Source: Sitta carolinensis (lineage: Eukaryota; Chordata; Aves; Passeriformes; Sittidae). From it: a stretch of DNA of 64,000 bases. Below the pieces are notes generated by a model. That model was not told the DNA's origin. It was given only the letters and a program-made list of their open reading frames with translations, and ran no database searches. Positions 27,730 through 42,247 of the stretch are shown here, piece after piece. The first letter of the stretch is position 1; each line of letters opens with the position of its first letter. The stretch is taken from positions 107,001,410 through 107,065,409 of the forward strand of contig CM063284.1 of NCBI GenBank assembly GCA_032173965.1, in the 5' to 3' direction. The translations under genes were made by a program, and so were the position numbers.

Positions 27730-30369
27730 TATCAACTTGAATGAGGAGGAGTAGGCATTTTCCCCTGATCCAAGCCTAATGGGGCTGCACGGGAGAAGAG
27801 ATGATTTTATGTGAAGCTGGCGAACACTTTTTTATAGGAGTCTGCAGTCAGCTTGATTGTTGTGTTTAACCAGCAAAATAACTGCAGCTGCATCCAGCTA
27901 CAATTAGGTACTTAGCAATGTGTTAACAGGTAGCTATGCACACAAAAATGATATCCAGTCAAGGCAAGCTGAACTTTGATCCTCAACCTATCTTTTACAA
28001 AGCAGCACCAAGGGACTATGTTTTTTTCTTAGCAGCTTTCACACTGATACTATCACAACAATTAGTGCTTTTGAGACATGCTGGTGGGATTGACAGCTGG
28101 CTGATGACACAGCACAGCCTGGAGACTGCCATTAGATCATCACTATTGACAGGTTATCTGCTCGCTCCTCACTAGTGAAAAGTTATTCTGTCTTTTGACA
28201 ATTGCAACTTACTTTTTTCTTTTTTTTTTAATGAAAATACAATTTTGTTTTATTCACACCTAAACTGATAACACAACTGCCCCCAAAATGTGTTTCACAA
28301 GGGGCAATCCCGATGGTTTACTGCCATCATTACAGACACCCTGAGAACATTTTTAAGGCAGATTTTCTCACCACCACATGGAAAAAAATGCTGGAAGAGA
28401 ATTTTTATTAATCCTTTTAACTGCTGTTGTAAGCTGTGAAAAAGTGAATGTGTGCATACATATGCACACATGTGAATTTGTCTCCACATCAAATTTACAA
28501 ATCTAAACTAAGTTTCAGAGAAATATGGTAAAGACCAGTAACTGTCATAGAGGGAGAGCATCCCAGCTGAACAAAAGGAGAAGGTGAACACAAGTTACTC
28601 AGGATTAAAAATAAGCAAACCATTCTGCATGCACCAGGAAGTAAGCAATAGTTGCTTTCCCCAGATTTGTGTTTACCAGTTGATTGACTGTGTTCAAGGA
28701 TGTACATGCATGGTCTCTCCCAGGTCCTATTTTTCATTTCCTTTTACAGAATTTGTAATGTTTAGGAAGGGCTGAATCTCAGGACATAATTTTTCCTGTC
28801 TGGGAACATTGTACAGATTATTGTCTTCCACTCAACTGCATTCTCACAAAGTCTGGTGCAGCCGTCTTTGAGCACTCTCTCCTTCTGTGACATGAACAAA
28901 CAGGGAAGACTGACACTCAAGTACTGCGGCCATGTGACTGCTTCATAATGTGGTACCCTGAAGAGACAGGGCTTCATACATCCTATGAGCATTCTGGCTT
29001 TATTAGTAACATAAATAACAGCATTCTAAATATACATATAATTTAGTTACTTAGCACTTTGAGTTAGGTGTGGTGAAGAAAAAACCTCTGCTTGTCCCAG
29101 ATGCCCCAAGGACTGTCCCTCTATTGTCACCTGCTACAAGTCCCAGCCAGTGCTGAGCAATCTGGCTGATCTCAGGTGACCCCAAGCACTCCTCCCCATG
29201 CCTCACTTCACAGCACAGGGGAAAAAAATTACAAACAGCCTGGCTGATGTGCTTTGAGCTCATCTGAGTAAGACCTGGGATATGAAGTCACTGTTAGCAG
29301 GCCAGCATGCAGTGATTTACCAAGCAAGACAAGTGTTATTTCCCTTCAAAGTGAGCACTCAAGAGTGTCTTTGCAAGCATTTGGGGTAGGGCTGCTTTCT
29401 GCACATCTCTGTACTATCATTGTGTGTTATTGTGGTTCTGGTACTGGACTCCAGATAAAACTGCAGTAAATTCCCTGAGTGCCGCTTTGGTTTTCTCTAC
29501 CAATACAGTAAAGGAAGCCAAACCGAGGCCTTCTCTCTGTATGCTCCACAATGCCTCATGATCATACTGAGCTGCCAATGGATATCCAGCAGCTCACATG
29601 TGGCTCTGACTCCCTGCTGAACAGCACCCTCACAGCAGACTTCTGACTGACCCTCTTGATTTCCAGGACCTTAGAATGGGCTATCCATGACAGAATAGCT
29701 ATCAAAACTCTAAAAAGACAAAAGCCTAAGCAGCAAAAGGCTAAATCAAAACAGACCATGGGCACTGGCCTCTGCTATCAGTTATGGATATGAGACACTG
29801 TTTCACGATAATGCCTTGAGTAAAATCCCTTCAGAAGAATGAGATACTTCTTTCCATGGGGAGTGGGCAGGGAGCTAGAAAATGGCTAATGACTTTCAAA
29901 AGTATTAAACCAAAAATTATCTATCTATCTATCTGGATAAAGAAAAATCTAATGCTTTCTAATCTGGAAAAAACATCTCATGGAAGACACTAGACAGTAG
30001 CTAAGGGCCTCTGACTGATGGCTCTTGGGTCTTCTCTGTACCTTTGATCTGCATTATGAAATGTTAATGTCCACCACGTCAGGACTTGTTACATAAACAT
30101 ACCCTTTCTTTAACTGTTCAGTCCTGCCCGTTGCAACTTCCATTCATATTATCCATTTATATTTAAATGCTGACTTGGAGCTTATACCCAGAAGCACTGA
30201 CATTTTTTAACAGGAGCAGCTAAACTAGGGTAAACTGCTAAATATAATTTATTGATGATAAAGAGCTTGGTTCAGATTAAATTCCAGCAATTTAATAATG
30301 AACACATTCACATCCTGCATCCGGAATATGTATATGTATGTGTTTTCCCCTCCTCATTTAACTGGGAGA

Positions 30370-31500
30370 AGGGGGTCTCGGAATCGGTGATTTCCTGTTG
30401 ATTAGATGTGAAGCAACCACAAGCACATATTTTTGATATCTCTATTAACAGACTGTTCATGTCTAACTGCAAAACTTGGTTGCACTTCTCTCAACATCTT
30501 TGCCCAAGACAGACCAGTAAACACAATTCCTCTCTCTATAATTAGCCTTTTCTCTAAGGGCCCTGAAGTAAGTCTGCATGCCGTAGATTTAATATCCAGT
30601 GCTATATCCATATGTGCTGCCCTTGCCTGGTCCCAGAGCATATAAACTCCCCTATTAGCAGCCTTGACTGCTTAATTATGCAGATTTTTTTTGTACCCGC
30701 CCGCCTGTAAAATTACTGTGTCTAACCTTTTTTTTCTCCCTCCTCTTTGCACCATGCTGGCCATTCTAATGAAATCGGCATAGGGGAAAGGGCCTGATTT
30801 GCAGTTATGGAGGCTGGATCGTACTGGCAATCTGTCCTTAGTGGGAGTTACAAAAGAAGTCAAATGCCTTCATCTGGTTCTCCCCTCTCATCCCCAAGGT
30901 GATTGAGTTCACTTCCTGATGCTTCCCAAGTTTTCCTCGGGCTGTCCAATCAGCGCATCCACCAGGGAGCCCAGCCTAGCTTGCAACAGTCTCCGTATCT
31001 AGTTACAGCCCCACCAGGGACAGTCAACTATCCACCCCCAAGCCTTCAGATGAAAACCTTTTCTAACAAGGCCGCCCAGCGCCAATGAAATAACACACAT
31101 CTGCATATCCACTGGGTCCCATGTTTCTTGTGCTCATGGATTATGTATCTTGCAGCCTCTAATAAAGAAATGCAGTTCTTTGTTTAATGTTTATCTTGTG
31201 CTTGTTAAGCAAATGCTAATGTTGTATCAGAATGCTTTAGTGCTATTTGGGTTTTTGGTGATTTACTACAAGACAATCTGCTGTGAAGTAAATTTAGAGG
31301 GAGGGGGAAGGAAAAAAAAATAACATTCCGGCTTAGAGGGAGTGAGAGAGAGAATGGTTTGACAGAGAAGGAGCAAGAGGCAGAGGGAAAGACGGAGAGC
31401 GCAACAGCTCTCGGTACGACTTCCCTAACCCCCGGCTGACATGCCCACTTCATCACTAGCCAGTCTGATACCTGGAGGTACAAAATCAACCCGCTATGAT
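30370..31500. promoter_or_regulatory. Candidate conserved non-coding element cluster
   Basis: About 1.1 kb of non-repetitive sequence of more balanced composition than the flanks. It includes CTGTCCAATCAGCG (CCAAT box) at about 30944, GCTTAATTATGCAG near 30670, an octamer-like ATGCTAAT near 31213, and a 6-bp-stem hairpin GAGAGC/GCTCTC at 31395-31412. The plus-strand frame 30903-31088 is rich in Ser, Pro and Gln, but I see no splice context, so it is treated as non-coding. Confidence 0.33.
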
Positions 31501-33029
31501 TTCCAAAAGGGATGAGATGATAACTTCCCCTTCAGTGATAAGGTAAACAGTGTCCTGAAGGGTAAACAAAAAATAAAAAAGCCCCTTTTGTTGTCTGCCT
31601 TTGTGCCCTGATGGTTAGCACTGTGCTGTGTTATTCACAGACCACAGGGAAGCCCTAGATTTAATTGTTCATGCCTGGCTCTGCTAGAAATACGCAAAAG
31701 AGAATATGAGGTATTCAGAACCCCCTTCTTCAAATTATTTTTTCTTCCCTCCCCCCTTAGGGAGGGGAAGAGAGAAGATTTGGAAGCTGATGAACAAATG
31801 AATGTCCTCTATTTACCCTTTGGCGAGACAGAATATAGACATCCACAGTGCTAAGTGCTCCTGTTAACTCTCCACTCAATTCCTTCAACCCTGTTTTGAA
31901 AGAAGATGTAAGTTCTGAAATTCTATTTATTTTTCTTCTACAAATGAATCAGGGTCAATAAAATGCAGATCTCCAAAAGAAGGAGACTTGAGTGCTAACT
32001 ACCTAAATACAGCTGCCCACACACCCCCTTCCACGCCACAATATACTTTTTAGCAACCAGCCTTTGTCACAAAATCAGTTGATTTTAAAGTCTGCATGAA
32101 ATAAGGTTGCATAAGTTTCCCTGGGTCAAACTAGAATTACAGCTTAAAACAATTTTGTGGATGAACAATTCTATACCTTCAACATCAGGGGAGCCCAAAA
32201 GATACTGATGAATTTCAGTATGGAGATATCTTCTGGAATCACAGAGGTATTGTGCAGTAAGGCAGTAAACTACTGTTTATTCCCTTTGCACATGTTTATT
32301 CCCTTCTGAGCACATGAATATCCCATGTTCTATGCTCCTGTTCTCTGAGCATACCTAGTCCCTGCTGTCCAAGAGTATGACAGTATGTGAATGCATCAAG
32401 GTGCTACACCTAAGTTGTATACAATTACTAATTGTGAACACTCAAACATTTTTAAACCTGACATTGTTTACTCTGGCACTAGAGTAAGCTGGTGCTCAGT
32501 TTTTTGGACTTAGAACAATGGGCACTGAAAGTCTTCAATACCAAAAAATGAAAAGTATGAGAAATGGTGAGGTGAAATGATGTGAGGTTTTCTGCCTTGA
32601 CCCCTATTTATGTGCCTTCATTTTCATTTCAGTTAGTAAGAGGGAGTTCATTTTTTGAACCCATTCAAACCTCTGTGTTAGCTGCTGAAACTGCTTATAA
32701 AATGTGCCTTTTCATAAATACCAGTTGGATATTTTGGAGCTATTTATTTAGAAGGAGCTGAATTCTCATTTTGAACCTAAAATCTATTATCATCATCAAG
32801 CAGATTCATCTAAGATAATATTTGTTCTATTAAAGTGGAGGAATCTGTCTCCCATTAGCTAGTGCAGCACTCTAAGTGGTGTAAGAACACAAGCAAGCAT
32901 TCTGTGTTTTTCTTCTACTGCCTTCTCCTTTCCCTGCATTTCTTCATCCAAATGGAGTAAATTTTCACCTAAATGACATACTTAATTTTTTTGTATTTGG
33001 TGTGTTACTATACAAAGCCACTGTAAGCT

Positions 33030-33260
33030 CCACACACTCTGCTAATGCGCCATTTATTACTAGATACAATTCAAGGTCTTGACTATAATCTTTTAAAGCC
33101 CCTAATGACCTAGGGTTGGGCTGCATTTGAGACTTTCTCTGCGTGTAGAGTCCACCAAGAAAATTGAGCTCAATAGGAACAGCAAACCTGACAGTGTTCC
33201 CATTTAAATCCTTCAGAGCAAGGGAGCTTCTCCATAAGCTGACTGTAAACTCCATATCTG
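33030..33260 (+). pseudogene. Ancient LINE reverse-transcriptase C-terminal relic
   Basis: In one plus-strand frame (with stops) the stretch reads AIYY-stop-IQFKVLTIIF (IQFKVLT at 33064-33084) and then ALND-like and L-like positions. This is the block 'LHWLP..YRIQFKVL...FKALN.LGP.YL' found in the C-terminal tail of CR1/L2/L3-type LINE ORF2. It is the same part of the protein as the relic at 3.7-4.2 kb, but on the opposite strand. Several in-frame stops are present. The right limit is uncertain. Confidence 0.65.
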
Positions 33261-33982
33261 ACCTGCTGACTTCAGCCAACTCTATACAACAGCATCATCA
33301 CCACGAACTGGCTGCATGGAAACCCTGTCAGAGACTTCATTTCCCTCCTCCAGTCTCCATCAAAGCTACCTTTGGTAATCACTACAGCTGAGAACACTGC
33401 TCAGCATAAATTAAGAAAGAGGCTCAAGGACACAATGAGTATGTGGTATATATGCTTGGCCTTAAATACTGCAAATCTTCACCTTCCAGCCTGCATTTCA
33501 TAAAGAATGGCCATTATAAATAGAAGGCTTGACCTAATGACTAGGACTTGTGTACAGATCACCTTACTGCAATGGTAAAGTCATCTTCACTACCCAGTCT
33601 GCATTCTTCCAGTTTCCACACCAACAGATTCCTATTAGACATCACTAATGCACGTGTCCCTGATAGCCTGTGCATATTGTATATATCCCTTGTATAGCTA
33701 GCCATGCTTTTTGTCTGCATGGTGTGATAGCACTGATATAGAGTAGGAGATGTGAGATGCTCCTTTGTTACATGCCAAAAATCCCTGCCTATTTTTTTTA
33801 AGCATCTGAGAGCTGTACAGATATTTTCCAGAAGCATTTAAAAAGCATCTCTTAAAAGTCAAAATTGACTGCTATGGATCTAAGCGGGAAAACTGCATAG
33901 GTATCAAACCACAGTAGTGATGAAGCTATATCCTAAATACCCCTAAGTACCTGCGCTGTCTATTTTGTCTTGACAGATCATA

Positions 33983-34070
33983 TCATAGAATCATTGAAAA
34001 TAGAGTTGGAAAGGACCTTAAAAGGTCACCCAGAGCATCCCCCTGCCTTAAGGCAGGATCAGCTATGCTG
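33983..34070 (-). repeat. CR1 LINE 3' fragment
   Basis: ATCATAGAATCATTGAAAAT followed by GAGTTGGAAAGGACCTTAAA, the reverse complement of the CR1 3' end, then CCCCCTGCCTTAAGGCAGG as in CR1 copies. Short and diverged. Confidence 0.88.
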
Positions 34071-36479
34071 TACAATTTAAATGACCTCAAACTAACGAAG
34101 CAGAAAGGATGATGGCTAAAATGCCAGTGGATTAAGCCCAGTTCTGAAAGTATTGATTACAAGGAAAAGAGCATTTGAAATCTGCTGTAACTGTGCAAGA
34201 GTCAAAGAAAACAGGTGGTTAACAAGCTGGTTAATCCAGGTTGTTTGCTGCAGGTGATGGAGTCAAGTGTTTCTGACTGTGAAGAATTATTTTCAGGATC
34301 TAGTCAGCTCCAGACAGGTTTCTTGTGGCTGTGCAAGCTCTAAAGGAGATATAGGGGTGTTTGATAGCTACCTGTCAGAGTCAATTTGCAAGAGTCACCA
34401 TGAAGTCTTGAGTAATAGTCTCTAAGAATAATGAGTCTTTTCTGCTTGAATTTCAGCCTGTGATGTTTCCCAAATTTCTGGGAGTGACAAGACACACACA
34501 ATAAAGCCTAAGAGTCAAATCCAAGTGTCTCCTATGTAAAGAACTGCTGCTTTCTCAATGTAAGATATCAATGACCTAAATATGGCAGAGGAGAGGGAGT
34601 TTGGGTCCAAAACTTGCTACTTTTGACATTCACTTTCAATTCTGAGATATTATTGAGGGAAGATTCAAGGGGTGATTCCCCCCCACCCCTGACCTAATAG
34701 GTCACAAAGACCTTCACTGAAAGATTCTGCTCTGTCATCAATGATGTCAAGGTGCAAAGAGACAACCAGGAGGCATGTAAGAAAACAAACATGAATTCCA
34801 GCATATTTAGGTACCAGGGCAGACAGATCTATAAACCTCCATCTCTTCTGATCTCAACTGGGAAAAGTATTTTACCTAAGCATCTCATAGGTACTGATGA
34901 ACAGATTAGGCTAAAGCTCCACCCAAATAAACCAAATAAATGATAATTCTGTACTTCAAGTAACAAGAAAAAATATGTGGAAGTACACTGGCAAACAATT
35001 ATTAAGGCTTACCTTCTAAACCTGTTTATTTGGAAAATAATTATCTGCATTAACTATTCAGGTAATAGTGACTACTAAAAGCTCTTGTCATCACTTTTGC
35101 TTAGCATGAAGACATATTTTCACAAGCATATGAGCTGATAGAGATGTTATCTGCCTTTGCTCCTGGAGGTAAGATATTTGCAGCCATTGGGCTTTCACTG
35201 CAAGCCCACGCAGTAACTGCAGGTACTGTAGACCATAATCCTTGAAGGACTACAGTGTTTCTCTACTGATTTCAATGTAAGAATTGTTGTTTTTAAGCCT
35301 TAAAGCACTAGCTGGTGTGAACTGAGAGATGGTATTTTTCTTCATAGAAAATGTGACAACTGTGGTCAGAAATGCATAAGTCACCAGCAGTATTCTGGCA
35401 CAACCAGGTGAATACTAATGCCAGGAGGTGTTGTCCAGGGATTTTTAGGTTTAGACTTTGTTATCCAAAAGAGTTCAACAAGACAGGAATCTGGTTGCTT
35501 TTGGAAATGGCCTTCTGTGAGAAGCTGGTTGGCAATCAGAGGGGTTCATGTGGAAGGTCTGTAGGACAAGCCTCCAACTGGGTAACATCCTGGAAATGGG
35601 AAAGGTTTATGTGGTTTTGTTAAATACTTAGTAAACTCTATTCCACTTTTGTGCTATGAAACATGAGAGCAGCACAAAATCAGTAAATTAAAATTGAAAT
35701 ATTAATGTCAAGCTTCAGAATGGCAGAGCAGCTTTACAGGAAGCAATCCTCCCTTACCCACCTCACTCACATTTACAGCACTGAGGAATCAGCAGATTGC
35801 ATGACAAGATTCTTCTTGCTGGTTTCTGAAGTGACAGAGACAGTCTGTAGGGTGGGCCAAAGTGAATCGTGCGGTGTAAAGGAGAAAACACAATTATGGA
35901 ACGATCACCTGAAACCCTCAAGTACAAGATACGAGAACTCAACAATGCAGTGTAAAAGCTGGTTAATGATGGTGCTGGAATGCCTTTGGTCATGCTGACA
36001 GCTTCAGAAATTATGAGACAGTATGCATCAGCACCATTTGTATGAGTGTTAATGTTTCTGTGCATATATTTATAAACACATCTTCTCTGTTGTCCCAGTT
36101 GTTGGCAGATTCTTGGAGTACCTGAACGGGAGGGGTGGTTTGTGGAGCATGCCAAAGGGTGGTAGGAGGTATGATATTGTGAGGAGTTGTCCATTTTGGG
36201 TGGCCCATCACGGGTGTTCCAAAAGGAGAAATGAGAACAGCTGCAAACCCTATATCACAATGTTGGAAGCAGAATTTTCTGATGGTACATTGCAGCAAAT
36301 GCTACTTCTTTCAGCTGTATAAGATGTGTCAGAGAATGGCAATCAACATTGTGACAGTTCTTTTGTTTCTAGCTGAATATTTACAAAAAAACAAACTACA
36401 GTCTCACTGCATTATTTGAACTCCTTTCAGTCTTAAAATACATGCTCTCCCATGCATTTTTCTTCTTGTCTCTGATGGG

Positions 36480-36740
36480 TCAGTCTTGGTTTATTGTTTT
36501 GTTGGGGTTTTTTTTAAATTTAAAAGCCCTATCAAATAAGGGTTTTTTTTCCCCCTTTCTTCTGAAAGCTAATATTGGGGTTGAGGGCCAAACAATATAA
36601 TGATGCAGTATTACTTGCATTATTCCTGAAGCTATTTGATTTTGACAAGCCCACATTTGGTAATTAACATGAGAATGCCCCCTTGGGCTGTTCTCCTGTT
36701 AGCTAAAATATCTTATAAATTACTGTAATAAAAGGAAAAA
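36480..36740. promoter_or_regulatory. Candidate conserved non-coding element
   Basis: Unique sequence with homeodomain-type cores (TTTGGTAATTAACATGAG), AATAATGCA-like words and TTTGATTTTGACAAGCCC. No TE signature and no coding frame. Composition-based call. Confidence 0.28.
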
Positions 36741-39700
36741 GTGAACACACTGCCTGTCAATGTTTCAACTTATCTAGCAGGAAGAGAAGACAATGCCATG
36801 ATCTGGAAACACGCACACGCCAAATGGATGCATAAATTACACTGTCTATGCCCATCTGAACCAGTCACCTGTCTGTCAGTGAAAAATACACACATAATAG
36901 TGTGTAGGAAAAGTGCATTACTATTTGTATGGTATTTCTGTAGATGTGAAACAGCATCTCTCCCAGTCCACAGAGGTATTTCTAGCCCATGACCAGACAG
37001 AACAAACTGGCAATTTTTTTTAGTAGAAGTGGTTGCCAATGTGGAGTGTGTCAGATGGCAGGATTCACCTCTTCACCTGTTGTGTTAGAGGTCATGTCCG
37101 TGGGGCTGCCTATACTTGATGCCATTGGAAATCCTGCTCCAAATAGTCTGAATGCCCCGTGTCTACTGCCAGTTTTGCAAATACACCCTTCTGGTGCTTT
37201 GAACTCAGAGGCCGACAGCCCAGCAGCTAGACTTACATGGCAATTTGTGCTGCCCTGTCATCTGTGGTATAATAACATCCTGCAGCAAACATAAAAATGC
37301 ACTGCTAACATCAAATGTATTCAAAACTGGGCACAAATATAAACCACTCAAAAACACCCTGCATATCCCAATGCCCTTACACAACCTGTTCAAAATAATG
37401 GAGTTTGACATGAAAGAAAGTGCCTTGAATAATACTTCCTGGCAGGTACAATATTTTCCTTTATTTATGAATCCAGGTGCAGGCAAAAAAATTAGAAATG
37501 AGTGAAGGTTTTTTCCTTAGAAACATATTTTACGTTTTTTTCTTTCTGATTGTAAAGCTCTTAATGCAGAAGAGCAAAGAAACTGGAGGGCAAAGAAGAC
37601 TATGCCTTATAGAGGGCTTGTTTATTCTGTGTATGTGGTTGTGAAACTGGAAGTACAGAGGGTGAACACACCAGACAAACTGACAAAGAACTCACATGAC
37701 TACTTAAAGGGTTTACCTCTTTCCATAAGAAAGCATTAATTAAAAGCACCAAACATCCCGAAATAATCTCTGTGACAACTTATTTTCTAGGCTGTTTTGA
37801 TCAAAGATTTGCCACCTTGACTTATATAAAGTACCAGATTGCTGCAAGAGCAATAGTTTTCGAGTTCGATCCTTGAGGACCCTTTTTATTTTCCTGTTAA
37901 AGGCCTTGCAAAATCAATGCCTATAAATCGTAGACTTATTGATAAAAATTCTGGGGCATGAAACTGAATGTAGATCAAAAAATGCCTGTGTTTAATCCAT
38001 TGCAGACATAATTTGCTACTATTGCTGAATTTAAAAAGGATCTGATCGAAAGCAATGTCACGTTCCCAACTCTGTGCCATAGCCTACTGACATTTGATCA
38101 CAAATATGACTGCGTTTTCCTTGTGACAGCTGGGACACAACACAAGCCAGCTGATCCAGTTCCTCCTGTAAAAAGCAGGACAAGGCAGGAAGCTTGTTTG
38201 TCCCAAGCATACCATGCAATTGAATACATCAGGCTGCGAAGTTATTACATGCAGCCTGCTAAAACCTACAAATGACCATTTCACCTTTGCTTTTTCTACA
38301 GCAGGCAAAAACTTAAGGAACAATTCTCTTCTGGATGAGTTTTCCAATGACTCGATGCTGCAGTCACCAGGTCAGAGGTAATGAGGGCTGCACAACTTAC
38401 AGTGCCACAGCTCCAGCTTGGTTAGATCAATGGCCTACAATTACCTACAAACAAGTCAGACACCAATCAATGGTTTGTTATTTCCTGTAAGAGTTGTTCA
38501 GGGAAACTTTGCTAGGTCAGGGAAAATCACAGAGGAGGCAACGGCTGCACCTGCTTGCAGTGCCTATCATGCCAAAACACCTTATGAGTAACCTTGAAGA
38601 TCCTGTAATATGGTTAGAGGCCACAGGGACAATCTGGGTTCCTCAGATGAGCCTGGTTTCTCTGGCCCAGCATCAGGTCCGAAGACTACTCTGCCATTAT
38701 AAGTTGGAAAACCTAAAGGATGCTAATGAATAAAAAACAACCTAGTTCAAGCCTCAGAATGTAAAATTCCAAACAAGGACACATCATGGCACCACAGCAC
38801 AGCCTAGATCTGAAGTTTTATTTTTACAGCTATCATGGCACTAAAAACTGCAATATGAGCCAAATCCATTCCAGTGGATTCATTTATTTTTGAGGGATGT
38901 CAAAGGTGCCAGATTGATAGCCCTGGCGAGCAACATTTTCAATTTCTCTGCACACCAGGCAGAGCACAGGCAGCAGCAGTGCTAGCCTCCTGCCTGTGCT
39001 TCCCATCCAAGGCACCGCGGCCCAGAGAGGGACCACCTAGATGCAGTATAGAGCTATCTCCATATTACCTAGAGCTATTTCTGTGCAGTCAGCCTGTGTC
39101 CTCACTGCTGTGCTACAGTCAATGAAAGCACCACCCACGGCAGATGTGCTTTTGTGAGGAACATTTGTCTGCCGAAAACCAGAATGGGAACCAGACTCAT
39201 TTGTGCGCAAGTCATCCAATGTCTAGGAGGTCTTAACAGCTGTGCTCACACTACCAAGGTGGTATGACCTGGCAGCAGTAACCTTAATGCTCCCATCCCT
39301 CATTATTAGTATTGTTCAGGGCAGACAATGCCCTACCTTTGTGTAAAGACAGGAAGTCTTGGGCACAATTCCACGAGTTTTCTCACACACCCTAGTTACA
39401 CTCGTTACCTTTCCTGCTCACACATGTGCCTGCTCCCTACCTTTTCAGCAATGTTTCTTATGCTGAAAATGCCAAGGGATTAGCTAGGAACAGCTCCTCT
39501 CTACAGAGCTATCACTCCCATTTTAAAACAAGAAAGAAAATAAAAGGCAAGGAAAACGGTTAGAGAATGCCATTTGATCAAATACGCACATAACTAAGCT
39601 GACATAAACATGCCTCCTTTTCCTGTAATACTTTTTTAAAAGTAGAGGAGCAGCGCAGGAGTCCTGCTGGATTTCCCTTAGCAACCTGACAGGAGCCCAC

Positions 39701-40884
39701 AAGGTCAGCTAGCAGGAAGCGTAGAAAATTATACAGTGGGGAATTATCAGCTAAATTATTTCACTATACTCAGGATTTTTACTGTTCCTCCCAAGACAGT
39801 GGCCTCTTGCTACTTGCAATAGAAGCAAGAATAAAAGGACAGAAATGACAAAAGAGATCTTAAAAAAATGCATGTTTTATGTGCTTCCTGAAGACGGTGA
39901 CTTTAATGCCCAATTCATTTTTTGTTGTTGATTTTAGATCAAAGGCCTGATCCATAGCTGTGGCTAACATGAATGAAAGAACCGTGCCCACACAGCTGCA
40001 CGTACCCACACAGGTGCATGAAGGTGACTTAAAATTCACCTTTCCACCTTCCAGTTCTGCTTCTGTCTCTAGCCAAGCCCATGCCAAGCTAGAGCTGGGG
40101 TCTGCTCAAAATCCAGGCGGCTGAGAATGAGCCTGGGAAGTGGGGCTACAAAACCTACCTTTGCTGTTACCCCAGGATGGAAGGGAATGGTGCAAAGTCT
40201 CACAGATGAAGCACCATCACTTGAGGAAGGCACCAAGCCCACTCTGCCTGCTTTAAGAGCTGTTAATTGGGGTGCTGTGGGATGGAGGCTTTTCCCTGCC
40301 ACCACTACTTTGCTCCTAGTATTAGATATGTCCTGCTTTTAGGGAGGGGGAAGAGAAACCTGGAAGACTGCTCACAATGTGGCTCATTTCACAGACCTGC
40401 GAGCATGATTTATCAATTAACAGGTGATGAAAAAAAAATCCTTGCAATTAAAGCCTTGATTTTGCTCAAACAGGAAGCAGTACCATGCCACTGTGTTCTC
40501 CTGAGAGAGACAGGCAGCTCCTGTCACTAATGTGGAGCACAGCTAATCTTAACAGATTCAGTGCAGGCCCCTTGAGAGATGCCATGTTGATGAAGGAAGA
40601 TACAGTAGGGAGCCCCCCTCCCTCCCCACAGGGCCTGGCTGATTGCAAAGCTGACTGAAAGGTGGAGGGAAAGTGTGCTCCCTGTTTTGTCGCAGAGTGG
40701 CAGAGTTGGAGGCAAAGGCAACTTCTGACTCCAAAAGATCATTTCTGCCAGGTTATTCTTTCATTTCCATATCATGTTATCTATACTTTATTTTCTTTTT
40801 TCACTTGGGACTTTAATTCATCTATGTATTGAAACCCTTCCTACTTTTAAAAAATAATGTACAGATGTATATTTGCTCTACCGA

Positions 40885-40946
40885 GTGAATATATATACAT
40901 GTATGTACATCTATGTACACATATATGTGTGTGTATGTATACATTT
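40885..40946 (+). repeat. Imperfect (TA/TG/TATG)n simple repeat
   Basis: Alternating purine-pyrimidine stretch with TATATATACATGTATGTACA and ATATATGTGTGTGTATGTAT. Confidence 0.85.
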
Positions 40947-41404
40947 CAGGCTTGTTAGAAACACTCCCTATAGAGTGACTGTACTTCTCCACATTCCTTT
41001 TTAGAAGTGTGAAGGGTTTTAATAGATTTTACATGATCCAATACCTAAGAATTACTCAGACAAAAGTCAGAGCAAATTAAGGGAGATATTTTTCTTTTCT
41101 GCTGCTTGAAAACAAAAAACACAGAGCACTTAGCAGAAAAACAAAACAACCAAACCAAACACACAAAAATTAAAGAAAATTACAGCACAGCAGCCAGGAT
41201 TTAGAAAATAAATTACTATGGGTGCTAGGATTTTTTCCTTTTCCAGATAACTTAGTGGTAATGCTGTTGATATTCCGCCTTACAAGCAAGGACTGCATAT
41301 CTGAGCTGATGTGCCTCCCCTGTGGTCAAGGTAATAGGTTAAAAATTACCTCTATTTAACTTGCGTAACATATATCCTGTACAAGATTGTTTACAGACTA
41401 TAGA

Positions 41405-41655
41405 GAATCATAGAATATCTTGAGGTGGAAGGGACCCATAAAGGGTCATCAAGTCCAGCTCCCTTCTCCTCACAGGACTACCTAACACTAATAATATGAC
41501 TAAGAGTGTCCTGCAGATGTTGCTTGAACTCTTGACAGGCTTGGTGCTGTGGGGAACCTGTTCCAGTGATTGACCACCTGCTCAGTGAAGAACCTTTTCC
41601 TAATGCCCAATCTGAACTTCCCTTGGCAGAGGGTCATTCTGTTGTATCCATGTGC
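41405..41655 (-). repeat. CR1 LINE 3' fragment
   Basis: Starts GAATCATAGAATATCTTGAG and continues through GTCATCAAGTCCAGCTCCCT, AACCTGTTCCAGTGATTGAC and AAGAACCTTTTCCTAATGCC, the order of the reverse-complemented CR1 3' region. About 250 bp, 5'-truncated. Confidence 0.95.
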
Positions 41656-42247
41656 CTTTGACTAAGTATTCACTTCTCGCGCATCTCTGTCTATATAGCA
41701 GGATGTATATGCAATTATGCTATCAAACTGATGAGAGAACTTAGACTGATGGACGACCGAAAATACCATTACACTAATAATAGATAACCATAAATTGCTG
41801 ATATTTGGAAAAGGAAACACACACAATGTTAATTTCTATATTCATTAAAGCATCTTGAACACATGTTCCCAACACCACTGAAAATCATCAATTTTGCCAA
41901 GGAGAAAAGGCTTTCTAGAGGCTGAGAAAGATAAGTAAACACAAAAAATCTGGGATACCCCTCTAGGTATATCTCAGCAAGCCATGTGTGCTCACTGAGA
42001 TTGCTGTATCACACACCAGAAGTGGCTGCAAGAAAGCATGTGCGTGGTTGATCAGAGACAAAAGATACACTACTGGCATGCTGCAATGTAAGCCTGCTGA
42101 AACTATGAAGAAGGTTTCTTACCCAAGTGTAGTCACATTCATAGCTCAAAACAGAAAAGAATGCACAGGAAACAGGCCGCAGTATTGCTGAGCACTCATC
42201 TGGGGCTGTGACAATTTTCTGGTCAGCATGAAAATGTTTTAAAAGTG

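Noticed and set aside
29919..29934. Short (TATC)n run
   Set aside because: About four units only; too short to be a notable microsatellite.
35763..36194. 143-codon open frame, minus strand
   Set aside because: Low-complexity mixture without any recognisable motif; no flanking splice signals stand out.
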